Assembly: GCF_000378185.1 (NCBI RefSeq)
Contig: NZ_KB899376.1
Coordinates: 338,357-402,356 of the forward strand
DNA: 64,000 bases
Source of the DNA: Salinimonas chungwhensis DSM 16280
GTDB taxonomy: Bacteria; Pseudomonadota; Gammaproteobacteria; Enterobacterales; Alteromonadaceae
Direction of reading: 5' to 3'
Below the pieces are notes generated by a model. The model searched no databases, had not been told where the DNA came from, and worked only from the letters and a program-made list of their open reading frames with translations. This document shows positions 1 to 8,900 of this stretch, one piece after another; position 1 is the first letter of the stretch, and each line of letters starts with the position of its first letter. A program made the position numbers and the translations under genes.

Positions 1-135
1 TCAATTTTGCTGCCGCCATTAGGTGTATTTTTACAAGTGGGTATTGGTGCGCAGTTTTGGATCAATGTCTTGTTGACATTGCTGGGTTATATACCTGGAA
101 TCATCCACGCGGTCTACATTATCGTTACCCGGTAA
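1..135 (+). CDS. YqaE/Pmp3-family small membrane protein, C-terminal part
   Basis: Only the last 44 codons are in the window; the start lies upstream. The visible protein reads SILLPPLGVFLQVG, then a second hydrophobic segment with a GYIPGIIHAVYII-type ending. This is the hallmark of the YqaE/Pmp3 (UPF0057) proteolipids, about 50-residue two-helix inner-membrane proteins linked to salt, cold and membrane stress. The sequence shows the conserved PP-GV loop and the P-G-I-H-A motif of helix 2. A strong intrinsic terminator follows the stop, so it ends its own transcript. Family assignment is firm; the physiological role is only known in general terms. Confidence 0.88.
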   Translation, partial: SILLPPLGVFLQVGIGAQFWINVLLTLLGYIPGIIHAVYIIVTR

Positions 136-140
136 GATTA

Positions 141-168
141 AAAGCCTGGCGTTATGCCAGGCTTTTTT
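141..168 (+). terminator. Rho-independent terminator after the YqaE-like gene
   Basis: A GC-rich stem AAGCCTGGC / GCCAGGCTT with a short GTTAT-type loop is followed by a run of T residues. It begins six bases after the stop of the YqaE-like gene. Confidence 0.85.
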
Positions 169-198
169 CATAAAGCCTTTTAAAAAGGCCACCAGTCT

Positions 199-1521
199 TT
201 AGTCTTTGAAAGGCAGATAGGCGTTCTCAAGGGTTTTCAGATCCTGTTTGTTTATTGTACTTTCGATAATTATCTCGTATGTTGATTTTGCCTGTTGACG
301 CAACAGCGGATGTAATCTGTCTGGCAAATGTTTCATTAGTGTTTGCAAACAGAACATGATATGCAAAGCGATGTCCACATGCCCCTCACCTGCTTGTCTT
401 ATCTGGTCAAACGCGGTATTTATAATGCCTTCGATACTAAACGTACGGCGTTTTATCCAAATCCCTGTTTCTCTGTTTATAACACAATCAGCGGGAAAGG
501 AACGTTGCCCCATGTAAATGCAACTTGCAGTAAGTCTGTCTAAACACGAAATTGCAGTTTGGGGATCATTGATACCCGCTGACAATGCTCTCAATGCCAA
601 TTCTACCATTTGACTGATAGCAAACTCAGGATCTTGAACAGGTGTCCTCCTGTTTCCCAGTATTACTAATTCCAGGAGCCCTTTATAGTATTCAACCGGC
701 TTTTGATACCGGCTGTGAATTACCATAATGGTGGCATCCGGAAATGCATAATCACCAGAACGTGCCCTGATTTCGATGCCCTCCAGTCCCTCAAGCTGAG
801 TGCTCAGAAGTTTTTCATAATTAACCGTTTGAATATAACCGCTTTTTTGCATGGGAATTTCAATCTGGCAGGCCGAACTTTGCAAAAATGCTGACGGTAC
901 GGGCTGCTCTCTGGGTGCGTCTTCAGGCTTAGGTAATAGCTCATCTATATTGTTCATCAATTCGTTGTAGCAACGATAAATAACTTCATCAGCTTGTATA
1001 AACCGTCCGATATGATGAATAAAAAAGATGATTGCAAAAATATCTGCCACACCCATTATTACTGATATGCCACTGAGTATAGATAGCGCATCAGTGTTCT
1101 CATCAATACTGCTTAAGTGATGCAGTGATATCAGACAAAACACAAAGGTGGAAACCAGTAAACCTAAAACCCACTGAGTTCCTCTGTCCAACATGAAGGT
1201 GCGAAGTAACCGAGGGCCAAACTGTGAGGAAGCCATAGTAAGTGCAACAATCGTCATGGAAAAGGCGATACTGGTAGCGGTTATAATAGAGGTAGCAATG
1301 GTTGAAAGGATTTGCTGCGCCCCGGCCTGCGTCACAATCGGGGTTAATGTAAGTAAATATTCAGGTAGGGTAGCCCGCTGAATATAGCTAAGGCAGAGGT
1401 AGCACAATAAAAAAGACGTTAGCATCATGCATACCGGAATGAACCAGTAGCTTGTGCTAACGCCTTCCCACCACGTCCGGAACCTTACGGTCAGTTCCGG
1501 GAAAGTACGTTTTTTTGTCAT
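199..1521 (-). CDS. DUF2254 family predicted membrane protein
   Basis: A 440-residue protein of the DUF2254 family, whose function is unknown. It has four hydrophobic segments in the first half (around residues 25-47, 68-95, 112-135 and 148-172) and a soluble C-terminal half. The segment AFSMTIVALTMASSQFGPRLL after the second helix is the family signature. The C-terminal half contains the conserved AGINDPQTA-type motif. The ATG begins directly after the stop of the DUF1328 gene (TAAATG), so the two are translated from one message with the upstream hemerythrin-like gene. Membrane location is inferred from hydropathy. Length is normal for the family. Confidence 0.85.
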   Translation of the reverse strand: MTKKRTFPELTVRFRTWWEGVSTSYWFIPVCMMLTSFLLCYLCLSYIQRATLPEYLLTLTPIVTQAGAQQILSTIATSIITATSIAFSMTIVALTMASSQFGPRLLRTFMLDRGTQWVLGLLVSTFVFCLISLHHLSSIDENTDALSILSGISVIMGVADIFAIIFFIHHIGRFIQADEVIYRCYNELMNNIDELLPKPEDAPREQPVPSAFLQSSACQIEIPMQKSGYIQTVNYEKLLSTQLEGLEGIEIRARSGDYAFPDATIMVIHSRYQKPVEYYKGLLELVILGNRRTPVQDPEFAISQMVELALRALSAGINDPQTAISCLDRLTASCIYMGQRSFPADCVINRETGIWIKRRTFSIEGIINTAFDQIRQAGEGHVDIALHIMFCLQTLMKHLPDRLHPLLRQQAKSTYEIIIESTINKQDLKTLENAYLPFKD

Positions 1522-1695
1522 TTATCTTCGTGAACCGCCACGTACCACTGAGGCAATTAGCGAGACCACTAAAAGAATGACAAAGCCATAAAACAGATAT
1601 TGTGCAATGGTTGCTGCGGTACCGGCCGCGCCACCGAAGCCAAATATTGCGGCTATAATAGCAACTATTAAAAATATAAGTGCCCATTTTAACAT
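1522..1695 (-). CDS. DUF1328 (YtjA-type) small membrane protein
   Basis: A 57-codon gene reading [20 protein letters not shown] and then a glycine/alanine-rich linker ([11 protein letters not shown]) and a second hydrophobic helix ending in VVRGGSRR. This is the DUF1328/YtjA family, two-helix membrane proteins often found in stress-induced gene sets. The start ATG has a good ribosome binding site (CAGGAG, seven bases upstream). The stop abuts the DUF2254 start. The gene was missed by length cut-offs but its codons and ribosome site make it clearly real. Confidence 0.9.
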   Translation of the reverse strand: MLKWALIFLIVAIIAAIFGFGGAAGTAATIAQYLFYGFVILLVVSLIASVVRGGSRR

Positions 1696-1725
1696 GATTA
1701 TTCTCCTGAGTTTTTATTATACTGC

Positions 1726-2169
1726 TTAGTGTTTAGCGAGTTCTTTTTGCATTTCTTCGCGATAATCTCCAGCCAGCTTACTCTTATCCTGCTCGTTAAG
1801 AACTTTACCTGCTACCTGAAAGAATTCCTGTTCCTCATCGGCTAAATGATGCTCTACTTTTTCCTGCAAAGACTTTAAGTGGGTCAGCCAGGCAGATGAG
1901 CCCATATCTGTATTTTCTAATGTTTCAATCAGTTCATCTATTTCATGGTGTTCTGCAATACCATGACGGGACATATCGATTGTCTGGTCAGATTCCATTA
2001 ACTTAGAGTAGAAGTAACGTTCTTCTGCCACCGCATGACTTTCAAGCTGTTCTTTAAGCTGAGTAAAATACTCACGACGCGCGGGTGTATCACCACTAGT
2101 TTCAGCGAGAATCTTTAGTAAAGAACGTTGTTTTTCATGGTCTTCCCGTAATTCTTCAAATATTTTCAT
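1726..2169 (-). CDS. Hemerythrin HHE-domain protein
   Basis: A 147-residue, mostly helical and acidic protein of the hemerythrin/HHE cation-binding family, which binds a di-iron or other metal centre. Metal-ligand-type motifs are visible: HEKQRSL near residue 12, ESHAVAEERYFY near 44-55, HGIAEHHEIDEL near 70, and HHLADEEQEFF near 112. I chose the ATG at 2169 over the TTG one codon upstream because AGGAG lies six bases before the ATG. It is the first gene of a three-gene run with DUF1328 and DUF2254. The role (oxygen, NO or metal handling) cannot be read from the sequence. Confidence 0.88.
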   Translation of the reverse strand: MKIFEELREDHEKQRSLLKILAETSGDTPARREYFTQLKEQLESHAVAEERYFYSKLMESDQTIDMSRHGIAEHHEIDELIETLENTDMGSSAWLTHLKSLQEKVEHHLADEEQEFFQVAGKVLNEQDKSKLAGDYREEMQKELAKH

Positions 2170-2336
2170 CAAACACTCCTGTTAGGGGTTACCCATAATC
2201 CATTGCTAATTCCATACCATTCAAGAGTGATAAATTAACGTAAAAAAAACAAAGGCTTGCACTGGATTGAACGAATGCACCCACGACTTGCATACGGGTA
2301 AACTCGTAGTTATTACACGATGCTGTGCAAATTCGT

Positions 2337-3677
2337 TTAGATACCTTGTAATACCATGGCATCGGCTAATCTTCTGAAGCCGGCGATATTGGCGCCGCGG
2401 GCATAGTTAATACGATTATTTTCACGCCCTTCATCAACGCACTGCTGGTGAATGTTGTGCATAATATCCTCTAATGTTTCATCTATGCTGGTATAAGACC
2501 CGCGACGGAAGCTGGCGTTTTGCGACATTTCCAGACCAGATATGGCTACGCCACCCGCGTTAGACGCTTTACCCGGAACAAAAGGTATTTCGCTTCTGTC
2601 GAATTCTTGTCTGGCTTTATCAGTACATGGCATATTAGCGCCTTCAAGCACATATTTAACCTTGTTCTGTAACAATGTTTTTGCCGCTTCGCCATCAAGC
2701 TCATTCTGCGTAGCGCAGGGCAGGGCGATGTCCATTTTTTCCTGCCAGGGGGTCTTTCCATCGTGCCATTGACCTTGTACCCGTTCAGCCAATGCAGTAA
2801 GAATATTATCTTTGTGCGCTTTGTTATCAATTGCCCAGTTTATATCAGCTGTAGTTAATCCTTTATCAACTATCAGACAGCCTCGACTATTGGACAACGA
2901 AATCACACAAGCGCCATGCTCAATAGCTTTTAAGGCAGCATGCAGCGCTACATTACCAGCACCAGAAATGCCGATGCGCATGTCTGCAATATTTTCATGA
3001 TGTTCTTTAAGAACAGCCTGTAACATGTAAATTAGTCCGAATCCGGTTGCCTCCGTACGTACGTGGCTACCGCCAAAGCTGATATCTTTGCCTGTTATGG
3101 CACCACCAAACCGGTTATTAATTCTTCTGTACTGTCCATACAAATAGCCTATTTCGCGGCTACCTACATTGATATCACCAGCCGGGACATCTGTATAAGG
3201 CCCGATATGGCGTTGAAGTTCGGTCATAAACGCCTGACAAAAGCGCATGATTTCCTGATCGGAGCGACCTTTTGGGTTGAAATCAGCACCGCCTTTCGCG
3301 CCTCCGATGGGCAGCCCGGTTAATGCGTTTTTAAAACACTGTTCAAATGCCAGGAATTTCAAAATAGATTCATTCACTGTAGGGTGAAATCGTAAGCCGC
3401 CTTTATAAGGGCCGATCATCCCATTATGTTGAATACGCCAGCCCTGATTAATCTCAACGTTACCTTGATCATTAAGCCAGGGCACAGAGAAATGGATAAT
3501 TCGCTCTGGCATGCTCAGGCGTCTAAGCACATCATTTTTTTTGTATGGCTCGTGAGCATTGAAAATATCAATCACGTCCCGGGCAAGCTCCCGGGTTGCT
3601 TGCAGATATTCTTTTTGATCAGGAAAAAGACCGGTTATCCATTCGTTAAAATTATCAAAATTAGATTGGTAGCTCAT
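2337..3677 (-). CDS. gdhA: NADP-specific glutamate dehydrogenase
   Basis: A 446-residue hexameric-type glutamate dehydrogenase catalysing reductive amination of 2-oxoglutarate with ammonium and NADPH in the cytosol. Substrate-binding motif GPYKGGLRFHP (K92 by my count) and the catalytic lysine in GLPIGGAKGGADF (K128) are intact. The Rossmann fold signature GISGAGNVALHAA follows in the C-terminal half. Length and sequence match the enterobacterial-type small GDH (about 447 residues). The ATG follows a weak ribosome site. The gene lies downstream of, and co-oriented with, the phosphatase/lipid kinase fusion; a 102-base gap leaves room for its own promoter. Confidence 0.96.
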   Translation of the reverse strand: MSYQSNFDNFNEWITGLFPDQKEYLQATRELARDVIDIFNAHEPYKKNDVLRRLSMPERIIHFSVPWLNDQGNVEINQGWRIQHNGMIGPYKGGLRFHPTVNESILKFLAFEQCFKNALTGLPIGGAKGGADFNPKGRSDQEIMRFCQAFMTELQRHIGPYTDVPAGDINVGSREIGYLYGQYRRINNRFGGAITGKDISFGGSHVRTEATGFGLIYMLQAVLKEHHENIADMRIGISGAGNVALHAALKAIEHGACVISLSNSRGCLIVDKGLTTADINWAIDNKAHKDNILTALAERVQGQWHDGKTPWQEKMDIALPCATQNELDGEAAKTLLQNKVKYVLEGANMPCTDKARQEFDRSEIPFVPGKASNAGGVAISGLEMSQNASFRRGSYTSIDETLEDIMHNIHQQCVDEGRENNRINYARGANIAGFRRLADAMVLQGI

Positions 3678-3779
3678 AGTTTATCTTTAGTTTGGAACTG
3701 TTGAACTTTGTTACCTGACGAATGCTCACATTGATCATAGTGATATGATAATAATCATGATTTATTGTAAGTAATGCTG

Positions 3780-5405
3780 TTACTCGTCCGGCTGATAACC
3801 AAATATATTCAAACTTGAAGGTTTTATATTAATAGTAATTTTTCGGTCCTTTAATATTTCCCCATCAAGGGCGTAATCAGCAGGCTCGCTAAACTCAATG
3901 GTTACCTTTTCCACCTGCCGGTGTTCAAGTCGGTCTGATTGTTTTTTGGTATCCTGGCTGCTGAAGACCAATTCAGCCAGTGAAAGAAACTGTTGATCAG
4001 CCTGCTCCTGTGGTTGTAGCCAGGTAATGTCTAATTTACCGTCGGTCATATCAGGTTCATCACCTCCCTGAGCGAGGGCTGTGGTCGTTGGAGCCGCATT
4101 TGCGACAACAAAACTCGGGGTTGTAATTGTTACAGGTTCTTCGTCATCAAATGTCACTTTGAGCTCCTGAACCTCATTTTGCGAAATGGCTTCCCACAAA
4201 CCACGCAAATACGCCATCTGCCCGCCAGCATCTTTTTGCTCGCGATCAGCGGCAGAAATCATTTGTTCCTCAAAACCTGCAGCGGCCACAAGAAGCATAA
4301 GCCGGTCATTGCACTGAGCGGTGTCCATACGCATTGTTTTACCTTCCACGATGACATCACAAGCGTGACTGATTGGAACAAGTTTCGAGTAATACCCGTG
4401 AATAACCTGGCTAAGCGCATTAGCGGTCCCTAGCGGAATAACGCCTAATGTAACATCACGGTCTATACATGCATGAGCGACTTCTGCAATAGTGCCATCT
4501 CCACCACAGGCGACAACAATATTGGCACCCTGACTTATAGCTTTTTCTGCCATCACAGAGCCGTTGCGCTCTTTACTTGTTTCTAGAACCTTGACGCGAA
4601 AATATGGATTCAGCCGGGCCAAAACATCATTTTTTTCAATTTGCCATTTGCCGCCGCCGGCGACAGGGTTTGCAATCAGCACCAGCGACCTGTTCAATTG
4701 TAATCGTCCACCCTGTTTTATTTTCTTTAAAGCGCGCATCTGACCTTTGTTCAATCGTGCAGTACTGCGCACTGACTGAATTTTGTTAAGCGCATCAATG
4801 ACCGATAACGTTGAATCTTTTGCCAATAAATATGCAGCCATGGTCAGTACAGAGCGCCCGCGGCCAAGGGCACAGTGGACGACAACCTTTCTACCACTAT
4901 CAATCTGTTGGTCGATCCAGTTTATTGCTGTATTGAGCTGGTCCTCGGTAGGACTGGTATGGTCCAGCACGGGAATGTTCAGGTACGCGAGGTCAAGTTG
5001 ATATGCTGTCCAGTCCAAACCGTCGAATTCTGCGGTGACATCTAAAATCGCTGTTAGACCATTTTCTTTCATTTGTTCAATATCTTTACTGAACAGTCGG
5101 CAGGCCAGAAAAAGATTGTCGTCGATTTGCTGTATGGGAGGGACTTTATCGTATTTGCGGGCAAAGTGATTATAAGCGCCAGCGCCTATTAAGAAAGGAA
5201 TAAATGCCCAACGTATATAAAAAGGGATCGAGCCATCTTCCCGTTTCCTGAATAGGGAAGGAAAGTTAAAAATATAGGCGAAGCTAACGATGCCCAGTGA
5301 AAAAGCAATCCACCCGAAAAGTATTGCAGCGATAAGTGAAGGAATGAAAATAGCCAGCAACGTCGCAATTACAGCACCTAACACGTAATACTTTACCATT
5401 TTCAA
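3780..5405 (-). CDS. Dual-specificity phosphatase / diacylglycerol kinase fusion membrane protein
   Basis: A 541-residue three-part protein. Residues 1-80 carry about three hydrophobic segments. Residues 90-230 form a dual-specificity phosphatase domain with the active site HCALGRGRS (C178, R184; CX5R). Residues 238-541 form a diacylglycerol kinase/YegS-like catalytic domain with NPVAGGG at 246-252, GGDGT at 301-305 and PLGTANAL at 324-331. The phosphatase may act on protein tyrosine/serine or on a phospholipid head group; the kinase should phosphorylate a lipid alcohol. Both active sites look intact. The TTG start at 5405 has AAGGAG eight bases upstream; an ATG two codons later (5399) is the alternative. 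Confidence 0.85.
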   Translation of the reverse strand: MKMVKYYVLGAVIATLLAIFIPSLIAAILFGWIAFSLGIVSFAYIFNFPSLFRKREDGSIPFYIRWAFIPFLIGAGAYNHFARKYDKVPPIQQIDDNLFLACRLFSKDIEQMKENGLTAILDVTAEFDGLDWTAYQLDLAYLNIPVLDHTSPTEDQLNTAINWIDQQIDSGRKVVVHCALGRGRSVLTMAAYLLAKDSTLSVIDALNKIQSVRSTARLNKGQMRALKKIKQGGRLQLNRSLVLIANPVAGGGKWQIEKNDVLARLNPYFRVKVLETSKERNGSVMAEKAISQGANIVVACGGDGTIAEVAHACIDRDVTLGVIPLGTANALSQVIHGYYSKLVPISHACDVIVEGKTMRMDTAQCNDRLMLLVAAAGFEEQMISAADREQKDAGGQMAYLRGLWEAISQNEVQELKVTFDDEEPVTITTPSFVVANAAPTTTALAQGGDEPDMTDGKLDITWLQPQEQADQQFLSLAELVFSSQDTKKQSDRLEHRQVEKVTIEFSEPADYALDGEILKDRKITINIKPSSLNIFGYQPDE

Positions 5406-5547
5406 CGTTCTCTCTCCTTTTGCAGATTAATATTGTAGATGTCAGACATTGAACCGTCGCCCGTTCTTACCGTAATGAACATCAATGATGGTTACGCTGA
5501 TTGCGTAATGAATAACAACGAACTAAGGCTAATGCAGAAATTTTGCC

Positions 5548-6072
5548 ATGAATTCCAATACGTTAAATAAAGTTGTTAATTTTATATGGTTTCAGACCAT
5601 ATGGGTTCTGGTTATTTTTACTCAGTATGCATTTATTTGGCTGATAGGGCTTCTGTTTGTCGCATTTTTTATACTGTCTCCTGCACGCAGACGCGATATA
5701 GCCTTAATGATAACCGCGATGGTTTTTGGTTCGGTGGTTGACAGTCTGCTGACGATTTTCAACATTTTTGCTTTCAATTCGGCCATTTATTTTATTCCGA
5801 TCCCTTTATGGCTGACCGCTTTGTGGGGAGCATTTGCGCTGACCTTGCCGTACAGCCTGAATTATTTACAGGGCAGGTGGTGGATTTGTGCATTTTTAGG
5901 CAGTATTTCCGGTCCGCTGAGTTATTGGGCCGGTGCGCGATTTGGTGCGGTAATTTTTCCACACACGCTGCTATATACCTTGGGTATACTCGCAATGGTG
6001 TGGGCCATCGTATTTCCTGCGTGCATGTATCTGACCAGCTGTGCAAACCGGTTCTTTAAAGAGCCTCATTGA
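5548..6072 (+). CDS. DUF2878 family membrane protein
   Basis: A 174-residue integral membrane protein with about five to six hydrophobic helices. The N-terminal FIWFQTIWVLV and the internal GPLSYWAGARFGA motif are typical of DUF2878, a family of unknown function in gammaproteobacteria. It is transcribed divergently from the phosphatase/lipid kinase gene across a 142-base gap and is followed after 25 bases by an SDR gene, so the two probably share a transcript. There is no strong ribosome binding site before the ATG, so the exact start is less certain than the reading frame. Confidence 0.75.
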   Translation: MNSNTLNKVVNFIWFQTIWVLVIFTQYAFIWLIGLLFVAFFILSPARRRDIALMITAMVFGSVVDSLLTIFNIFAFNSAIYFIPIPLWLTALWGAFALTLPYSLNYLQGRWWICAFLGSISGPLSYWAGARFGAVIFPHTLLYTLGILAMVWAIVFPACMYLTSCANRFFKEPH

Positions 6073-6097
6073 TATTAAGTAAACAATAGGAGAGAGC

Positions 6098-6787
6098 ATG
6101 ACACCTATCGTATTTGTCACCGGTGGCAACCGAGGCATCGGACTAGAAATTGTTCGGGGCTATGCGCAGGCGGGCTGCAAAGTTCTAATGGGCTGTCGGG
6201 ACGAGGAAGCCGGAGAAAAGGTCAAGCAAGATATCGTTGGCGCAGATATCCAGGTAATAGAAATCGACCTTTCCAGTGAACAGGCAGTGATAGATAATAT
6301 TACGCGTGCAGCAGCGGTATATGGACGAATTGACGTATTGGTAAACAATGCCGGTGTGATGGATGACGCCAGCTGGGATGAATTAGACATGGCCAAATTA
6401 AAGCGATCTATGCAGATACACTTGAATGGGCCTTTAGCATTGAGTCAACAATTGTTACCGGGAATGATTGAGCGCGGTTACGGCCGCATAGTGAATGTAT
6501 CTTCCGGTTATGGGTCGTTTGCAGAGGGAATGGAAGGACCGATGGCATACGCAGTCAGTAAAGCTGCCCTTAATGCTATGACACTCAAACTGGCTAATGA
6601 AGTTAAAGAACATAATAACGTGAAGGTTAATGCTATGTGCCCAGGCTGGGTACATACCAGAATGGGTGGACGAGATGCTCCTCGCTCTCCTGAGAAAGGG
6701 GCCGAGACAGCAATATGGTTAGGTCAGCTTGAAGAGGATGGGCCGTCAGGGAAGTTTTTCAGAGATAAAAAAGAAATAGACTGGTAA
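6098..6787 (+). CDS. Short-chain dehydrogenase/reductase (classical SDR)
   Basis: A 229-residue classical SDR, a cytosolic NAD(P)-dependent oxidoreductase of unknown substrate. Visible signatures are TGGNRGIG at residues 8-15 (cofactor loop), NNAG at 83-86, the catalytic Y151-x-x-x-K155 pair, and the CPGWVHTRMGG segment after strand 6. The arginine in the cofactor loop and CRD at 33-35 suggest NADP(H) preference; this is an inference. The ATG has AGGAGAG seven bases upstream. A strong terminator follows directly, closing the DUF2878-SDR transcript. It resembles carbonyl reductases more than fatty-acid FabG. Confidence 0.88.
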   Translation: MTPIVFVTGGNRGIGLEIVRGYAQAGCKVLMGCRDEEAGEKVKQDIVGADIQVIEIDLSSEQAVIDNITRAAAVYGRIDVLVNNAGVMDDASWDELDMAKLKRSMQIHLNGPLALSQQLLPGMIERGYGRIVNVSSGYGSFAEGMEGPMAYAVSKAALNAMTLKLANEVKEHNNVKVNAMCPGWVHTRMGGRDAPRSPEKGAETAIWLGQLEEDGPSGKFFRDKKEIDW

Positions 6788-6793
6788 CAAAGA

Positions 6794-6818
6794 AAGCGCC
6801 GCACGCGGCGCTTTTTTT
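6794..6818 (+). terminator. Rho-independent terminator after the SDR gene
   Basis: The stem AGCGCC...GGCGCT with a GCACGC loop is followed by seven T residues just after the SDR stop codon. The opposing gene ends beside it, so it may serve both directions. Confidence 0.85.
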
Positions 6819-7371
6819 ATGATGCAGCTTCAACCACCTTGTGGCTCGTCTTCGACAGAATTTCCGCAACATTTTTTACCGACTGGTTTTTCTTCATATT
6901 TATAATGACGGCATAATGTTTACGTCTTATGGCATGGCGTACCGTATCAATAATCTCGCTTCTGTCAGGACGTAAGCTTATGAGACCGGCCACAAACAGA
7001 CCAACAAAAATCCCCGGGCTGATCATAGCGATATAGGTAAAAAGAGGATTGCTTTGCGTCAACGCCGGACCGAAACTGACTAATAACCAGCCAGCGATTA
7101 AACCAACGAGCAACCCTGCAGCACCAAGGATAAGATGGGCATACCACATATGCTTACCCAGTTTTTTGCTGTCTGCTTCAAGTTTTTGGCTAAACGTATC
7201 GTCCATTGGGCTGACAAAGGTTACCTGACTTTCAGTTACATCAGTAGCGTCCTCTACTTCATCGACGGATGCTCTTGCGGATGCCTCTGTATCAAAAACA
7301 GCGGCCACCTGGGTGTGTTCTGTACTTAGAATTGCAGCGCGCATTTCATCAAGATTATTTCTTTGAGTCAT
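6817..7371 (-). CDS. Two-helix membrane protein, stress-protein-like, unknown function
   Basis: A 184-residue protein. Residues 15-60 form an acidic soluble region (TQVAAVFDTEASARASVDEVE...), residues 76-98 and 107-130 form two glycine-rich hydrophobic helices, and the tail is basic (RHAIRRKHYAVIINMKKNQS). The layout, a small alpha/beta-type N-terminus with the phrase VAAVFDTEASARASVDEVE, resembles general-stress or DUF1269-like membrane proteins, but I do not recognise a firm family. The ATG has only a weak upstream GGTGAT. The gene converges on the SDR terminator. Its neighbours point to a stress role; that is inference. Confidence 0.7.
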   Translation of the reverse strand: MTQRNNLDEMRAAILSTEHTQVAAVFDTEASARASVDEVEDATDVTESQVTFVSPMDDTFSQKLEADSKKLGKHMWYAHLILGAAGLLVGLIAGWLLVSFGPALTQSNPLFTYIAMISPGIFVGLFVAGLISLRPDRSEIIDTVRHAIRRKHYAVIINMKKNQSVKNVAEILSKTSHKVVEAAS

Positions 7372-7892
7372 TTCATCACCATTTCATCTGGGTATCGGCT
7401 AATTGAAATTTACAGGGCGAAACGGTCGTCAGTATCTGGATCACCATTCTGTTTATCTGTGAAACAACAAGCAAGAATTGTACGAAGCTACAACCGCCTG
7501 TTTTTATTAAACAAACAATTTATTAGCGCCTTCTAGCTGCGGTTCACATGATTGTTGCAAGTACAATTTGCCTGAAAATTGAAAAATTTTCCGGTTACCA
7601 ATCAGCGTCTTACTCAACCGCAATTTCGCTATTTACCGCTCAGGCCCGAAAAAACTTGCCTTCGGGAAAGGGGAAAGCCTATGGCAAACCTCTTGCTTTT
7701 AATTTTTATATGTCAGTCTCGGTAACTCCGGCAATTAAGGTTGTTATAGAAGAATAAGTGGCGACTGAAATTGTAAAACGGCAGTCAGTTAAAGCGATAC
7801 TCGTGATTAATAAACATTATTAACTCGCACGCATAACGCTTTTCTCAATCGCATCACGATACATATGTATCTTGCACTGGAATCTGGTTTAT
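7372..7892. other. Intergenic region without convincing gene
   Basis: About 520 bases between the divergent membrane-protein and topoisomerase genes. It is AT-rich near 7490-7520 and must hold the promoters of both flanking genes. One open frame (7548-7757) has no ribosome site and no recognisable protein features. I see no RNA gene or clear repeat here. Confidence 0.5.
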
Positions 7893-8900
7893 ATGTCACA
7901 ATCTGATTTAAGTATTCAGAGAAAAAAGCGCGGAAAAGGATTTGAATACTTTTATGCCAGCGGGCGCAAAGTGCACGCGAAAAAAACGCTTCATCGGCTG
8001 CATAAGCTTGTTATTCCACCTAACTGGCAAAATGTCCGAATTGCCAGCGAACCATCTTCGGATTTGCAGGCCACAGGTTACGATGCAAAGGGTCGTAAAC
8101 AATATATTTATCATGCTAACTGGCATGAGAAACAGCAGGTGGCAAAATTTGAAAGGTTGTCAGAATTTGGTGTAGCGCTTCCAGAATTCAGAAAATTTTG
8201 CTGGGAACAGGTTCGTTCTGAAGATTGGGGGCCTGACAAAACGCTCTCATTAGTTTGTTTATTACTAGATCACACTGGGCTACGCATCGGCAACCGCCAT
8301 TATACTCAACAAAATAACACCCACGGCCTGACCACATTGCGCAGAAAACATCTGCAACAGGATGATGACCATGTCACATTATCTTTTGTCGGTAAGCATA
8401 ATAAGCCTCGAAATGTGGAAGTTGAAGATAGCGAATTAGCGGAATTAGTGGCGCAAAGTGCTCAGGAGCGTGGCTACGCATTGTTTCGTTATGAAGATAA
8501 CGCGGGACGATGGCACGATGTTGATGCAGATGATGTTAACCAGTTTATTCACGCCAATCTGGGCGAAGCGTATTCCTGTAAAGACTTCAGAACGTGGGGA
8601 GCTAGTCGGTTTGCCTTACTGGCACTGCCGGACGTGCGCCTTAAAATCCTGGAAAATTCACGCCGCAGTTGGCCTGCTACCTTAACCAGTCATGTCGCTG
8701 CAATGCTTGGCAATACACCGACGGTGTGTCGTCAATACTATCTGCATCCAAATATTTATCAGATAGTGGAGAAGGAAAATAGTCGGGATTCTGTTATTTC
8801 TAAGATGAGCACTATCTTGGACGAGTATGGCTTAAGTGATCACAGCGTGACTGAAACTGAAAAAGTATTAGGTCAAATTATAACCAAACAAAGCACTTGA
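7893..8900 (+). CDS. DNA topoisomerase IB (poxvirus/bacterial type)
   Basis: A 335-residue type IB topoisomerase, which relaxes supercoils by a 3'-phosphotyrosine nick without ATP. The conserved catalytic set is visible: R131 in LRIGN, K168 in VGKHNKPR, R233 in KDFRTWGAS, and Y283 in NTPTVCRQYYLHP. The N-terminal region has the IPPNW and GYDAKGRKQYIYH motifs of bacterial TopIB. I start at the ATG at 7893 because the TTG seven codons upstream has no better ribosome site. The enzyme is patchily distributed in bacteria. It is monocistronic by position. Confidence 0.92.
   Translation: MSQSDLSIQRKKRGKGFEYFYASGRKVHAKKTLHRLHKLVIPPNWQNVRIASEPSSDLQATGYDAKGRKQYIYHANWHEKQQVAKFERLSEFGVALPEFRKFCWEQVRSEDWGPDKTLSLVCLLLDHTGLRIGNRHYTQQNNTHGLTTLRRKHLQQDDDHVTLSFVGKHNKPRNVEVEDSELAELVAQSAQERGYALFRYEDNAGRWHDVDADDVNQFIHANLGEAYSCKDFRTWGASRFALLALPDVRLKILENSRRSWPATLTSHVAAMLGNTPTVCRQYYLHPNIYQIVEKENSRDSVISKMSTILDEYGLSDHSVTETEKVLGQIITKQST

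Noticed and set aside
1457..1687. 76-codon frame overlapping the DUF1328 gene
   Set aside because: The true gene is in another frame (1522-1695), with a ribosome site and a family match.
7548..7757. 69-codon open frame in the gap before topoisomerase IB
   Set aside because: No ribosome binding site, mixed composition, no recognisable domain; it looks like chance.
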